A stretch of DNA of 64,000 nt, from NCBI RefSeq assembly GCF_900609055.1, contig NZ_UXAW01000048.1, positions 1-64,000 of the forward strand, in the 5' to 3' direction. Of this stretch, positions 17,056 through 26,501 are shown piece after piece. Both the position numbers and the translations under genes were made by a program. Positions within the stretch are counted from its first letter, which is position 1; every line of letters begins with the position of its first letter. Under the pieces are notes generated by a model, which was not told where the DNA came from, made no database searches, and saw only the letters and a program-made list of their open reading frames with translations. This stretch comes from Pseudogemmobacter humi. Its GTDB lineage: Bacteria > Pseudomonadota > Alphaproteobacteria > Rhodobacterales > Rhodobacteraceae.

Positions 17056-18645
17056 TCAGGCGATCAGGATCGCCCTTGCCGCCGGATCGTCGCGGCCGGC
17101 ATTGGCCGGGGGGCTGAGGCGGAAGGTCACAAGCGTGGTGCCATGCGGCATCGGCGCCACGCGGCAGGTCAGCGACCGCCCGTCCGCCATGCGCAATTCG
17201 CCGTCCCAGGGATCGCGCGGGCCGAACAGGCCGATGAAATCCTCCAGATCGTTCCAGAGCAGGGTGGGCGCGGTCTGCCTGCGCCAGCGGGCGATCGGCT
17301 TCTCGTCCCCCGGCCCGGCGGTGAGGCGCAGCAGGTCTTCCTCCCACAACTCGCGCGCGGCGGCATTGGCCATGGCGACCGAGCCGTCCTGGGCGAAGAC
17401 CACCACCGCATCCGGCAGCCCGTCGATCACCGCCTGGCCGAGTTCCAGATCGGCGCGGTAGCGGCGGGTGCGCGACATTTCGGTCGAGATGTCCTCGATC
17501 ATGAAGGCCAGCGCGCCGTTCGGATGCGGCCGCCCGCTGACCCGCCAGGTCTGGCCCGAGGGCAGGGTCCAGGTCTCCTCGAACAGGCCCGAGGCGGCGG
17601 CTTCCTCCATCTCGGCCACCTGCCGCCGCCAGGAGCGGTAGTCCTTCGGCTCGGGCAGCATCGAGCGTTCGCGCAAAGCGTCGAGCAGGGCAGGGATCGT
17701 CGGCCGGGAGATCAGGAATTCCACCGGCAGGCCGGTCAGATCCATCAGCGCCGGGTTGAACATCTGAAGCACCCGCGAATGGTCGAAGATCGCCAGCCCG
17801 ATCGGCAGTTGCGCGAAGGTCTTGGCAAGGGTCTGGGTGAATTCGCGCAGGCTGTTCTCGGCCGCGACCAGCCGTCCGGCGGGCAGGGCGTAGCAGAAAC
17901 GTGCGCCCGGTGGCTGTTCCGGCACCGCGCGGGTGATCACGTCGAACCATTCCATATGATCCCCCTGGCCCAGGGCGCGGCGCAGCGGGCCGGTTTCCCC
18001 GCATCCGGCGGGGATCGGTTCGGCAAAGATCGCGGGCAGCGGCCAGGACAGTTCCTTGCCCGGGTCGAGCTGCGCCGCGGCGGCGGCGAGCCAGGGACCG
18101 TTGGCCCAGACCACCTCGCCCTCGGCATTCTCGCGCCAGATCGGCAGCGGCGCGCGCGCCAGCATGTCGCGCAGATGGGCAAGCTCGTCGCGCAGCGCAA
18201 GCTCGGCCAGCCCGTCGCTGCCGGGCCGGGCCGCCTCGCCGTCGCCTTCGACCAGGCTGAGCCGGGTCAACCCGCCCAGATGTTCGGCGCGCAGGACCAG
18301 CGGCGGCGCGATGTCCTCGCGCGAGCAGAGGATGAACCGCCCCTCGCGTTGCAGGCCCTCCAGCCGGGTCAGCAGGCCGGGGAACATCGGCTCCAGCCGG
18401 GCCAGCGCGCGGAACCAGGCCCCGCCCGATTCCATGCCGTCGGCGATCATGGCCCGGGCCTGGGGGGTGGCGTCCACCAGCGTTTCGCCATCGAAGATGA
18501 GGACCGTTCCGCCGGTCTGGCCTGCGAAGACCGAAACCGGGGCGCTGTCGCGGCGCTGGAGGGCGGTGATCATCAGCAGGCAGGCCATGGCGATCAGCGC
18601 CGCCGTGATCACCAGCCCGAAGGCGAGAGTCCAGTCCGTTTCCAT
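17056..18645 (-). CDS. PAS-domain protein, DivL-like, without kinase domain
   Basis: A 529-aa protein with one N-terminal membrane helix (about residues 8-27), an N-terminal PAS-like region, a PAS domain from about 165 (PLPIWRENAEGEVVWANGPWL), a short coiled segment (LREFTQTLAKTFAQLPIGLAIFD) leading into a second PAS (to about 390), and a third near the C-terminus (VIDGLPDAVVVFAQDGSVAMANAAARELW). No H-box or HATPase motifs follow. In Rhodobacter a PAS protein of this type is called DivL and acts on the CckA-ChpT-CtrA pathway; assignment here is by architecture and position next to regB. A terminator hairpin lies downstream. Confidence 0.7.
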   Translation of the reverse strand: METDWTLAFGLVITAALIAMACLLMITALQRRDSAPVSVFAGQTGGTVLIFDGETLVDATPQARAMIADGMESGGAWFRALARLEPMFPGLLTRLEGLQREGRFILCSREDIAPPLVLRAEHLGGLTRLSLVEGDGEAARPGSDGLAELALRDELAHLRDMLARAPLPIWRENAEGEVVWANGPWLAAAAAQLDPGKELSWPLPAIFAEPIPAGCGETGPLRRALGQGDHMEWFDVITRAVPEQPPGARFCYALPAGRLVAAENSLREFTQTLAKTFAQLPIGLAIFDHSRVLQMFNPALMDLTGLPVEFLISRPTIPALLDALRERSMLPEPKDYRSWRRQVAEMEEAAASGLFEETWTLPSGQTWRVSGRPHPNGALAFMIEDISTEMSRTRRYRADLELGQAVIDGLPDAVVVFAQDGSVAMANAAARELWEEDLLRLTAGPGDEKPIARWRRQTAPTLLWNDLEDFIGLFGPRDPWDGELRMADGRSLTCRVAPMPHGTTLVTFRLSPPANAGRDDPAARAILIA

Positions 18646-18726
18646 TGCCGTCCCATGCCGTCACGCATCCGTGAGCGACCCTAGGACGGCAGGTATTAAC
18701 ACGCAGTTAATCATGGCCCGGGCAGA

Positions 18727-20112
18727 TCAGGGCAGGATCGGCTCGTTGGGGGCGGCGGTCGCGCCGGGGGGCGCGAGGATGTCGTCATTGTCCCAGACCG
18801 CCTCGACCAGCGCGCCGCCGCGTTCGGGCCGCTCGGCCGGGGCGAGGAACGGATCCGAGGCATTGGCGAAGGTCAGCTCCGCCCCGGTGCGTTCGAGCAG
18901 CGTCTTGGCGATGAACAGGCCGAGGCCCATCCCCTCGTATTCCGGGCGGCGCGAGGGCCGGTCGCCCTTGCGCACCCGCACGAAGGGGTCGCCGATCCGG
19001 TTGATGACGTTGGGCGGGTAGCCCTCGCCATCGTCGATGATGCGCAGCGCGAGCGCCGAAGGCGTCCATTCGCATTCGACCCAGACCTTGCTGCTTGCGA
19101 AATCCACCGCGTTCTGCACCAGGTTGCGCAGCCCGTGGATGACCTCGGGGCGGCGCTGGACGATGGGCTCGCGCTCATCGGCGCCGGGGCCGGGGATCAG
19201 CTCGAAGATCACCTCCTTGCCGCGGTTCATATGCGGCTCGGCCGCCTCGCGCAGCAGCGCCGAGACCGGGGCCTGGCGCAGTTGCAGATCGTCTTTCCCG
19301 GCCCGGCCCATGCCGCGCAGGATGCCGGCGCAGCGGTCGGCCTGTTCGCGGATCAGCCTGGCGTCGTCGTAAAGGCCGGGCTGATCCTCCAGCTCGCTCA
19401 TCAGTTCCGACGACACCAGCTTGATCGTGGCGAGCGGCGTGCCCAGTTCATGCGCCGCCGCCGCCACCACGCCGCCCAGATCGGTCAGCTTCTGCTCGCG
19501 CGCCAGCGCCATCTGTGTGGCCAGCAGCGCATCCGCCAGCGCCCGCGCCTCTTTGGCAACCCGGCGGGCATAGACGCCGAGGAACAGCAGCCCCACCACG
19601 ATCGCCAGCCAGAAGCCGAAGGTGAACAGCCGCGGCGTTTCCAGCGCCGATCCGTCCGGCAGCCGGATCGGAACGGCGACGAAGGCCGAAAGGCTGACGA
19701 TGATCACCGCCGCGGCCCCGAGGATCAGCGTCGGCCCCAGGCCGAGGATGCTGGCCGAGATCGTCACCGGGGCCAGGATCAGCAGCGCGAAGGGGTTGGT
19801 CAGCCCGCCGGTGACGAAGACCAGAAAGCCGAGCTGCCCGAGGTCGAACATCAGCGAGGCCAGCGCCTCTGGCTCGCTGAGACGGCGGTTTCCGGGGAAG
19901 ACGAAGGTCGCCGCCAGATTGACGATGATCGAGGCGCCCACGGCCAGGTAGCACAGGCCGAGCGGCAGGCCGAGGCCGAACCAGCGGTCCGCCGCGGTGA
20001 TGGCGGCAAGCTGGCCCGCGATGGCCAGCCAGCGCAGAAGGATCAGCGTCCTGAGCCAGACGCGATCGCCGCCGGTTCCCGCGACGAGGCCGTAACCCGC
20101 GATTTGTCGCAT
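18727..20112 (-). CDS. regB: Redox sensor histidine kinase RegB (PrrB/ActS)
   Basis: The membrane sensor of the RegB/RegA global redox system. With the start at 20110-20112 it has 461 aa, matching the family. AAGG about 10 bp upstream supports this start over an ATG 11 codons earlier. It has six transmembrane helices, the quinone-binding heptapeptide GGLTNPF (102-108), the phosphorylated H221 in AAAAHELGTPLATIKL, and the redox-active cysteine C261 in EQADRCAGIL. The HATPase domain is complete (N box near RNLVQNAVDFA, G boxes DDGEGYPPN and GMGLGLFIAKTLLERTGA). Kinase activity falls when quinone is oxidised or C261 is oxidised. It is divergent from senC-regA-hvrA, as in Rhodobacter. Confidence 0.97.
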   Translation of the reverse strand: MRQIAGYGLVAGTGGDRVWLRTLILLRWLAIAGQLAAITAADRWFGLGLPLGLCYLAVGASIIVNLAATFVFPGNRRLSEPEALASLMFDLGQLGFLVFVTGGLTNPFALLILAPVTISASILGLGPTLILGAAAVIIVSLSAFVAVPIRLPDGSALETPRLFTFGFWLAIVVGLLFLGVYARRVAKEARALADALLATQMALAREQKLTDLGGVVAAAAHELGTPLATIKLVSSELMSELEDQPGLYDDARLIREQADRCAGILRGMGRAGKDDLQLRQAPVSALLREAAEPHMNRGKEVIFELIPGPGADEREPIVQRRPEVIHGLRNLVQNAVDFASSKVWVECEWTPSALALRIIDDGEGYPPNVINRIGDPFVRVRKGDRPSRRPEYEGMGLGLFIAKTLLERTGAELTFANASDPFLAPAERPERGGALVEAVWDNDDILAPPGATAAPNEPILP

Positions 20113-20204
20113 TGAAAATGCGCCTTCCCTGTCCAGATTAGCCATTGTGAATTATCATGTGCCGCAGGATATGGGCGGGCGCAGCGGAACGGAAGGGGCG
20201 CGGA

Positions 20205-20828
20205 ATGAACAGGTTCTATGCGATCGGGGCGGCCGGAATTGTCGCGGCTTTCCTGGGCGGCACGGCGGGCTGGCTCTGGCTGAGCAATGGCGCCGCGGCC
20301 GATCCGCTGGCGAAATGCCGCGAGGGCAATGTCGGTGGCGCCGATATCGGCGGGCCTTTCACATTGCTGGACAAAGACGGGCAGAGCGTGAGCGACAAAG
20401 ACGTGCTGACCCGTCCGGCCCTGGTCTATTTCGGCTATACTTTCTGCCCCGATGTCTGTCCGGTCGATATGTCGAGGAATGCCGAGGCGCTCGATCTTCT
20501 GGAAGAGCAGGGCAGGGAGGTGGATCTGGTTTTCATCACCGTCGATCCCGCGCGGGATACGCCCGAAGTGGTGGGGGAATATGCCTCGGCCATGCACCCG
20601 CGCGCCATCGGCCTGACCGGATCCGAAGAACAGATCAAAGCGGCGGCGAATGCCTATAAGGTCTATTATCGGGTCCAGCCGGCCGAGGACGAATATTACC
20701 TGGTGGATCATTCGGCCTTCACCTATCTGATGCTGCCGGGGATCGGTTTCGCCGATTTCTACAAGCGCGAGGCCACCCCGGAAGACATGGCGAAAGGCGT
20801 TGCCTGCATGCTTGATGCCGCAGGCTGA
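20205..20828 (+). CDS. senC: SCO1/SenC copper chaperone (PrrC)
   Basis: A 207-aa membrane-anchored thioredoxin-fold protein needed for CuA and other copper-oxidase assembly. It has a single N-terminal helix (about residues 6-27), the copper-binding CPDVC (C81, C85) and the third ligand H169 in VDHSAF. The start is ATG 20205 with ggaagggg upstream; an earlier ATG would add a non-conserved extension. It is the first gene of the senC-regA-hvrA transcript, divergent from regB. It is also called prrC, and its loss affects signalling through RegB in Rhodobacter. Confidence 0.96.
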   Translation: MNRFYAIGAAGIVAAFLGGTAGWLWLSNGAAADPLAKCREGNVGGADIGGPFTLLDKDGQSVSDKDVLTRPALVYFGYTFCPDVCPVDMSRNAEALDLLEEQGREVDLVFITVDPARDTPEVVGEYASAMHPRAIGLTGSEEQIKAAANAYKVYYRVQPAEDEYYLVDHSAFTYLMLPGIGFADFYKREATPEDMAKGVACMLDAAG

Positions 20829-20900
20829 ATTGACCATCGGCTGAAAGCTTTCTAGGGTCCGTCCGAGGGCGCGCGGCGCCGGGACGGATGGAGAAAGCTC

Positions 20901-21455
20901 ATGTCGGACGATCTGAACCCCGAACTGGGAGCCGACAGGACGTTGCTGCTCGTCGATGACGACGAGCCATTCGTGAAGCGCCTGGCCAAAGCGATGGAGA
21001 AACGCGGCTTTCAGGTGGAAACCGCCGAAAGCGTGGCGGCGGGCAAGCTGATCGCGCAATCGCGCCCGCCGGCCTATGCGGTGGTGGATCTTCGGCTGGG
21101 CGACGGCAACGGTCTTGATGTGGTGGAAACCCTGCGCGAACGCCGCCCCGATTGCCGGATCGTGGTGCTGACCGGATATGGCGCCATTGCGACGGCGGTG
21201 GCGGCGGTCAAGATCGGCGCGACGGATTATCTCTCCAAACCCGCCGATGCGAATGACGTGATGAATGCGCTCCTGGCGAATGGCGAGGCAATGCCCGCGC
21301 CGCCCGAAAATCCGATGTCGGCCGATCGCGTCCGCTGGGAACATATTCAGCGGGTCTATGAAATGTGCGACCGCAATGTCTCGGAAACCGCCCGCCGGCT
21401 GAATATGCATCGCCGGACATTGCAGCGAATTCTGGCAAAACGCAGTCCGCGCTGA
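20901..21455 (+). CDS. regA: Redox response regulator RegA (PrrA/ActR)
   Basis: A 184-aa response regulator that activates or represses photosynthesis, respiration, nitrogen-fixation and CO2-fixation genes. The receiver domain has LLLVDDDEP, phospho-acceptor D63 (VVDLRLGDGNG) and the lysine of LSKPAD. A proline linker (about 130-140) leads to the Fis-type helix-turn-helix RVYEMCDRNVSETARRLNMHRRTLQRILAKR, which is almost invariant across alphaproteobacteria. The cognate kinase is RegB, encoded divergently. It is 72 bp after senC and 66 bp before hvrA. Confidence 0.98.
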   Translation: MSDDLNPELGADRTLLLVDDDEPFVKRLAKAMEKRGFQVETAESVAAGKLIAQSRPPAYAVVDLRLGDGNGLDVVETLRERRPDCRIVVLTGYGAIATAVAAVKIGATDYLSKPADANDVMNALLANGEAMPAPPENPMSADRVRWEHIQRVYEMCDRNVSETARRLNMHRRTLQRILAKRSPR

Positions 21456-21521
21456 CAGCGTTAATTGCGGAACCTGGAAAACACCGATATACAGGGCTCA
21501 CATCATATTCTGGAGTCCAAA

Positions 21522-21839
21522 ATGGAACTGGATGTCAATTCGCTGGATCTGAAGGAACTGAAGTCCCTTCAATCTAGGATTGCACGCGCAATCGCGACTT
21601 ACGAAGACCGCCGCCGGAAAGAGGCGCTGGTCAGTCTGGAGGAAAAGGTCCGTGAAATGGGCTTCTCCTCTCTCGCGGAACTGACCGGCGGTCAGGTTTC
21701 GCGCAAGCGTCCCGCCGGTGGCCCGAAATTCGCCAATCCCGCCAATCCGTCGGATACCTGGTCGGGCCGCGGTCGCAAGCCGCGCTGGTTCAGCGAGGCG
21801 CTTGCCGCCGGCAAATCCGAAGCCGATATGGCGATCTGA
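21522..21839 (+). CDS. hvrA: H-NS-family trans-acting regulator HvrA
   Basis: A 105-aa H-NS/MvaT-like DNA-binding protein. The N-terminal oligomerisation helix (LKELKSLQSRIARAIATYEDRRRKEAL) is followed by a linker and the C-terminal DNA-binding motif TWSGRGRKPRW (79-89). In Rhodobacter capsulatus HvrA activates light-harvesting and reaction-centre genes in dim light and affects nitrogen fixation. The start is ATG 21522 with GGAG 6 bp upstream. It is last in the senC-regA-hvrA unit. In R. capsulatus ahcY follows; here an amidohydrolase on the other strand follows instead. Confidence 0.93.
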   Translation: MELDVNSLDLKELKSLQSRIARAIATYEDRRRKEALVSLEEKVREMGFSSLAELTGGQVSRKRPAGGPKFANPANPSDTWSGRGRKPRWFSEALAAGKSEADMAI

Positions 21840-21848
21840 ATCCGGCCG

Positions 21849-21891
21849 GAACCCGCCGCTGCCGTTTTATTCGGCGGCGAGCGGCGGGTTC
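21849..21891. terminator. Bidirectional hairpin between hvrA and the amidohydrolase
   Basis: GAACCCGCCGCT (21849-21860) pairs with its exact complement at 21880-21891, and GCCG/CGGC (21861-21864, 21872-21875) extends it inside. It begins 10 bp after the hvrA stop and includes the last codons of the convergent minus-strand gene, so it could end both transcripts. Confidence 0.75.
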
Positions 21892-22745
21892 TGCCGGTCT
21901 TCCCATGGCCGGACCAGTCCGGCGATGACTCCGGTTATCAGGCTGTGGAAGGCGGAAAATCCCTCATGCGGGGCGATCCGCGTCTCGTCCATGTAAAGCG
22001 CGCGGTCGATCTCGACCTGGATCACATGCACCCGGCGCGAGGGCCGGCCGTAGGCCTGGGTGATATAGGCCCCGGCGAAGGGCGTGTTGCGGCTGACGCG
22101 CAGCCCGGCGCCGGTGAAGGCAGCCTCGACCCGCTCCACCACCTCGCGCCCGGCGGCGGCGCCGAAACGGTCGCCCAGCACGATATCGGGCCTCGGGCCG
22201 CCGGGGCGGCCATGGGCCTCGATCGCCTCATGCGGCATGGAATGGCAGTCGATCAGCACCGCCTCGCCAAAGGCGGCGTGGGTTTCCTCGATCAGCCCCT
22301 GCAAGGCCTGGTGCCAGGGATGCCACCAGTCGCGGATGCGGCCCGCGGCCTCGTCGCGGCTCAGCTTGCCGCTATAGATCGCCCGCCCGCCCGAGACCAC
22401 GCGGGGAATCACGCCGAGGCCCGAGGAGATGCGCGGATTGTGCGGCGGCCGGTCGATCCCCTCGATCACCGCCGGGTCCAGCTCGTCCGCGGCCCGGTTC
22501 AGGTCGATGAAGGCGCGCGGCGCCCGGGCCGCCAGCAGCGGCGCGCCGTGATCGGGCGCGGCGCCGAACAGGACATCGACGAAAGCGTCTTCCGAGGAGC
22601 GGATCGCATGCGAATCCAGCGCGCTGCGGGCAAGGAAATCGGGCGGATAGTGATTGCCGGAATGCGGTGAGGAAAAGATCACCGGGCCGGTCTGGCGCCG
22701 GGGCCGGTTCAGAGAATAGGCATCTGAGCGCTCGGTTTCCTTCAA
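21867..22745 (-). CDS. N-formylglutamate amidohydrolase-family protein
   Basis: A 292-aa protein of the FGase family (HutG-like), zinc-dependent hydrolases that release formate from N-formylglutamate. Motifs: VIFSSPHSGNHYP at about residues 22-34, DLNRAADELDP, a central IDCHSMPHE with metal-binding His, and FAGAYITQAYGRPSRRVHVIQVEIDRALYMDE near the C-terminus. No histidine-degradation genes are nearby, so the substrate in this organism is open. Its 3' end lies inside a hairpin shared with hvrA. Confidence 0.85.
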   Translation of the reverse strand: MKETERSDAYSLNRPRRQTGPVIFSSPHSGNHYPPDFLARSALDSHAIRSSEDAFVDVLFGAAPDHGAPLLAARAPRAFIDLNRAADELDPAVIEGIDRPPHNPRISSGLGVIPRVVSGGRAIYSGKLSRDEAAGRIRDWWHPWHQALQGLIEETHAAFGEAVLIDCHSMPHEAIEAHGRPGGPRPDIVLGDRFGAAAGREVVERVEAAFTGAGLRVSRNTPFAGAYITQAYGRPSRRVHVIQVEIDRALYMDETRIAPHEGFSAFHSLITGVIAGLVRPWEDRQNPPLAAE

Positions 22746-22954
22746 GGCGGCCCCGGTCTGGCTGGCGGTCTGGCTGCGGCGGGAACGGGTCTGCCGTTCT
22801 CCTCTGCTTGCTTCGGATATAACGGCATAATTCTCCGATCCGAAACCCCTTGCGGGCGGCGGCGGGGTTGAGTATAGACCCCGGCACGCCGACGCGGTCA
22901 GCCCGCGTCCTTTTCGTTTTCGGAAGGGATGCTGACGGACCGCAGGGCCGGAGT

Positions 22955-23029
22955 GGGCGGTTAGCTCAGCGGTAGAGCACTACGTTGACATCGTAGTGGC
23001 CACTGGTTCGATCCCAGTACCGCCCACCA
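22955..23029 (+). tRNA. tRNA-Val (anticodon GAC)
   Basis: A 75-nt cloverleaf with acceptor GGGCGGT/ACCGCCC, discriminator A and encoded CCA. The D arm has AGCTCAGCGGTAGAGC. The anticodon stem CTACG/CGTAG encloses TTGACAT, anticodon GAC. The T arm carries GGTTCGATCC. Confidence 0.96.
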
Positions 23030-23108
23030 TTTCATCGCTTTTGGGGTCATACCCGGGGGCACGGGTCAATCAAGGCGCGTGATGCGCCGCGAAGGATAGG
23101 AGACAGCC

Positions 23109-23234
23109 ATGAAGGTTGCCAACTCGCTCCGCTCGCTGAAGACGCGTCACCGCGATTGCCAGGTCGTGCGCCGCAAGGGCCGGATCTATGTGATCAACAA
23201 GACGCAGAAGCGCTACAAAGCCCGCCAGGGCTGA
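23109..23234 (+). CDS. rpmJ: 50S ribosomal protein bL36 (41 aa)
   Basis: A short gene translating to a 41-aa protein beginning [20 protein letters not shown] and ending YKARQG, the alphaproteobacterial bL36 consensus. Only one of the zinc-ligand cysteines of the classical bL36 (Cys-Cys-Cys-His) remains, so this is the zinc-independent type. It stands alone, 79 bp after tRNA-Val, with AGGAGACAGCC upstream of ATG. Confidence 0.96.
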   Translation: MKVANSLRSLKTRHRDCQVVRRKGRIYVINKTQKRYKARQG

Positions 23235-23478
23235 GCGCCGTTTCCGGCAAGAATCAAGGGCCGTCCGGGGAAACCCGGGCGGCCTTTGCCTTTGGGCATG
23301 GTCTGCCGGAGAGGATCCGGTGATTTCTGCCGCTGCCCGGGCCATGTCCGCGGATCCGGCGTTCCCGGGGGGCGGAACGCCGCCACCCCGGCCGGCGCGC
23401 TTCGGCCCCGCCATGAGTTTACAGCGCGACTCGCTGGCCCTACGATCCGTTGCGCCCTGTCTGCGCCGGAGGATCCCG

Positions 23479-23784
23479 ATGCCGCTGCCCATAGCTCCGT
23501 TTCTGCCGCTGATGATGCGAATCGGTGCGGTCGCCGTCGCGGGCTATGCCGCGCGGCGCTGGATCCGGAGCCGCGCTTATCCGGGGCGCCTCGATCAGCG
23601 CGCCGAAGAGGCGCTGGACGATCTGGACGAAGGGCTGACGCTGCTCCACCCCCGGGGCGAGCCCGATACCCGCCAGACCAACGCCACCCTGCGCTGGCGC
23701 CGCACCATCGGCTTTCGCGGCCGGACATGGGAGGTGGACGCCGGTGTCATGGCCCGGTTCAGCCTGCGCGGGCAGCAGTCATGA
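23479..23784 (+). CDS. Small hypothetical protein upstream of a GST
   Basis: A 101-aa protein starting MPLPIAPFLPLMMRIGAVAVAGYAARRW, a single hydrophobic N-terminal segment followed by a basic patch, then an acidic helix (QRAEEALDDLDEGLTLLHP) and a beta-like tail (RWRRTIGFRGRTWEVDAGVMARF). The ribosome binding site is GGAGG 6 bp before ATG. It overlaps the start of the GST gene by 4 bp (ATGA), so the two are co-translated. No domain is recognised. Confidence 0.75.
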   Translation: MPLPIAPFLPLMMRIGAVAVAGYAARRWIRSRAYPGRLDQRAEEALDDLDEGLTLLHPRGEPDTRQTNATLRWRRTIGFRGRTWEVDAGVMARFSLRGQQS

Positions 23785-24398
23785 ACGGGCGGCTTACGCT
23801 CTTTTCCAGCCTGACCTCGCCCTATGTGCGCAAGGTGCGCGTGCTGATCCGCGAGGCCGGGATCGTCGGGATCGACGAGATCATGGGCGGCGGCACGCCG
23901 CTCGATCAGACCGGGGCGCCGGTCGGGCAGAACCCGCTGGGCAAGGTGCCCGCGCTGGTCACGGATACCGGAGAGGCGCTGTTCGACAGCCGGGTGATCT
24001 GCCGCTGGCTCGACGATCATGCCGGGGCGGGGCTCTACCCCGGCGGCGAGGCGCTCTGGCGGGTGCTGGTGCTGGAGTCTCTGGCGGACGGCATCCTCGA
24101 TGCGGCGCTGCTGATGATCTACGAATCGCGGCTCAGGCCCGAGGAGATCCGCTTCGCCCCCTGGGTCGAGAGCCAGTGGCTCAAGGTGGCGCGCAGCCTC
24201 GATACGCTGGAAAACGGCTGGGCGGGCGATCTGGAGCAGCCGCTGAACATGGGGCAGATCGCGCTCGGCTGCGCGCTCGGCTATCTGGATTTTCGTCATT
24301 CCGCCCGGAACTGGCGCGACGGCCATCCCCGTCTCGCCGCCTGGGAAGAGGCTTTCGCGCGCCGCGCCCCGATGCGTGAAACCCGGCCGGTGGGCTGA
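23781..24398 (+). CDS. Glutathione S-transferase family protein
   Basis: A 205-aa GST-fold protein. The N-terminal thioredoxin-like domain has LFSSLTSPYVRKVRVLIREAG, with a serine-rich active-site region, the cis-proline loop GKVPALVTDTGEALFDSRVICRWLDDH (about residues 56-80) and then an all-helical C-terminal domain ending in a WRDGHPRLAAWEEAFARR segment typical of bacterial GSTs. It starts within the stop of the preceding small gene. The physiological substrate is unknown. Confidence 0.9.
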   Translation: MNGRLTLFSSLTSPYVRKVRVLIREAGIVGIDEIMGGGTPLDQTGAPVGQNPLGKVPALVTDTGEALFDSRVICRWLDDHAGAGLYPGGEALWRVLVLESLADGILDAALLMIYESRLRPEEIRFAPWVESQWLKVARSLDTLENGWAGDLEQPLNMGQIALGCALGYLDFRHSARNWRDGHPRLAAWEEAFARRAPMRETRPVG

Positions 24399-24590
24399 AA
24401 ATGCGCCCTCAGCCTGCGGCATGTTCGCACCAATCAGCTTTTACATCGAAATCAGGGGGGCTTGCGTCCGATTGTCCGCTGGACGATCCGCCGCAGCTTG
24501 TCTAAAACCGCGCCCGTCAGGGTAAGCGGTCCTCCGCCTGCCCCCGCAAATTTTGGCCGCGGCCCGCGGCCGTGCCAGGGAGAGGAACTC

Positions 24591-25157
24591 GTGTCCCAAG
24601 CAGACGATCACGCAGGCAGCCGCCGCGACTTCCTGTATTATGCCACCGCAGGCGCCGGAGCCGTTGCCACCGGCGCGGCGGTCTGGCCGCTGGTCAACCA
24701 GATGAACCCCTCGGCCGACACCCGCGCGCTGTCCGCGATCTACGTCGATGTCTCGGGCGTCGAGGTCGGCACCCAGCTCACGGTGAAATGGCGCGGCAAG
24801 CCGGTGTTCATCCGCCGCCGCTCTGCCGAAGAGATCGAGGCCGCCCGCGCGGTCGATCTGGGCGACTCGACGCTCATCGACAAAGGGTCGGAAAACCACA
24901 ACAAGCCCGGCACCGATGCCAGCGATGAAAACCGCACGCTCGACGAGGCCGGCGAATGGCTGGTGATGATGGGGGTCTGCACCCATCTGGGCTGCGTTCC
25001 GCTGGGCAACGGCGCCGGTGAGTTCGGCGGCTGGTTCTGCCCCTGCCACGGCTCGCACTACGATACCGCGGGCCGGATCCGCAAAGGTCCGGCACCCCGG
25101 AACCTTGAGATCCCGGTGGCGCAGTTCACCGACGAAACCACGATCCTGCTGGGCTGA
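24591..25157 (+). CDS. petA: Ubiquinol-cytochrome c reductase Rieske iron-sulfur subunit
   Basis: A 188-aa [2Fe-2S] subunit of the cytochrome bc1 complex, which accepts an electron from ubiquinol and passes it to cytochrome c1. It has a Tat-type N-terminus ([19 protein letters not shown]) acting as uncleaved anchor. Cluster ligands are C130, H132 (CTHLGC) and C150, H153 (CPCHGSHYD), with the disulfide pair C135/C152. The start is GTG at 24591 with GGGAGAGG upstream. It is first in petABC. The 190-bp leader is the expected site of RegA control, but no site was identified by eye. Confidence 0.97.
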   Translation: MSQADDHAGSRRDFLYYATAGAGAVATGAAVWPLVNQMNPSADTRALSAIYVDVSGVEVGTQLTVKWRGKPVFIRRRSAEEIEAARAVDLGDSTLIDKGSENHNKPGTDASDENRTLDEAGEWLVMMGVCTHLGCVPLGNGAGEFGGWFCPCHGSHYDTAGRIRKGPAPRNLEIPVAQFTDETTILLG

Positions 25158-25168
25158 GGTAACGCAAC

Positions 25169-26482
25169 ATGGCCGGAATTCCGCACGACCATTACGAACC
25201 CGGGACCGCACCCGAAAAGTGGCTGCACAAGCGGCTGCCGATCGTGGGCCTGGTCTACGACACGCTGATGATCCCTACGCCCAAGAACCTGAACTGGATG
25301 TGGATCTGGGGCATCGTCCTTGCTTTCTGCCTCGGGCTTCAGATCGTCACGGGGATCATCCTCGCGATGCATTACACGCCGCATGTGGACATGGCCTTCG
25401 CCAGCGTCGAGCATATCATGCGCAACGTGAACGGCGGGCATATGATCCGCTATCTGCACGCCAACGGCGCCTCGCTGTTCTTCTTCGCAGTCTATCTGCA
25501 TATCTTCCGCGGCCTGTACTACGGCAGCTACAAGGCGCCGCGCGAAGTCACCTGGATCGTCGGCATGCTGATCTATCTGATGATGATGGGAACCGCCTTC
25601 ATGGGCTATGTTCTGCCCTGGGGGCAGATGTCGTTCTGGGGCGCGACCGTGATCACCGGCCTGTTCGGCGCCATCCCCGGCATCGGCGAGCCGATCCAGA
25701 CCCTGCTTCTGGGCGGCCCGGCGGTGGACAATCCCACGCTGAACCGCTTCTTCTCGCTGCATTATCTGCTGCCCTTCGTGATCGCGGGCCTGGTGATCGT
25801 CCATATCTGGGCCTTCCACCACACCGGCAACAACAACCCCACCGGGGTCGAGGTGCGCCGCGACAGCAAGGAAAATGCGCAGAAGGACACCGTGCCGTTC
25901 TGGCCCTATTACGTGATCAAGGATCTGTTCGCGCTGGCGGTGATCCTGATCGTGTTCTTCGCCATCGTCGGCTTCATGCCGAACTACCTGGGCCACCCCG
26001 ACAACTATATCGAGGCCAACCCGCTGGCGACGCCCGCGCATATCGTGCCGGAATGGTATTTCCTGCCGTTCTACGCGATCCTGCGCGCCTTCACCGCCGA
26101 TGTCTGGGTGGTGATCGCGGTGGAATGGATCACCTTCGGCATCGTCGACGCCAAGTTCTTCGGCGTGCTGGCGATGTTCGGCGCCATCGCCGTGATGGCG
26201 CTGGTGCCCTGGCTCGACACCTCGTCGGTGCGCTCGGGCAAATACCGGCCGATGTTCAAATGGTGGTTCGTGCTGCTGTGCATCGACTTCGTGGTGCTGA
26301 TGTGGGCCGGGGCGATGCCCGCCGAATATCCCTACGACTGGATTTCGCTGATCGCATCGGCCTATTGGTTCGCCTATTTCCTCGTCATTCTGCCGCTGCT
26401 CGGGGTGATCGAAAAGCCGCTGGCCCCGCCGGCGACGATCGAGGAAGACTTCAAGGCCCATTACCCCCACGCGGCCGAGTGA
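25169..26482 (+). CDS. petB: Cytochrome b of the bc1 complex
   Basis: A 437-aa integral membrane subunit with eight helices and two b hemes. Family landmarks are [37 protein letters not shown], the heme His pairs in helices B and D ([28 protein letters not shown] and [30 protein letters not shown]), the Qo-site [15 protein letters not shown] motif, and a C-terminal extension typical of Rhodobacter. It starts 11 bp after petA and is followed by petC after 19 bp. Confidence 0.98.
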   Translation: MAGIPHDHYEPGTAPEKWLHKRLPIVGLVYDTLMIPTPKNLNWMWIWGIVLAFCLGLQIVTGIILAMHYTPHVDMAFASVEHIMRNVNGGHMIRYLHANGASLFFFAVYLHIFRGLYYGSYKAPREVTWIVGMLIYLMMMGTAFMGYVLPWGQMSFWGATVITGLFGAIPGIGEPIQTLLLGGPAVDNPTLNRFFSLHYLLPFVIAGLVIVHIWAFHHTGNNNPTGVEVRRDSKENAQKDTVPFWPYYVIKDLFALAVILIVFFAIVGFMPNYLGHPDNYIEANPLATPAHIVPEWYFLPFYAILRAFTADVWVVIAVEWITFGIVDAKFFGVLAMFGAIAVMALVPWLDTSSVRSGKYRPMFKWWFVLLCIDFVVLMWAGAMPAEYPYDWISLIASAYWFAYFLVILPLLGVIEKPLAPPATIEEDFKAHYPHAAE

Positions 26483-26501
26483 CGGAAAGGATCTGACGCA
26501 A

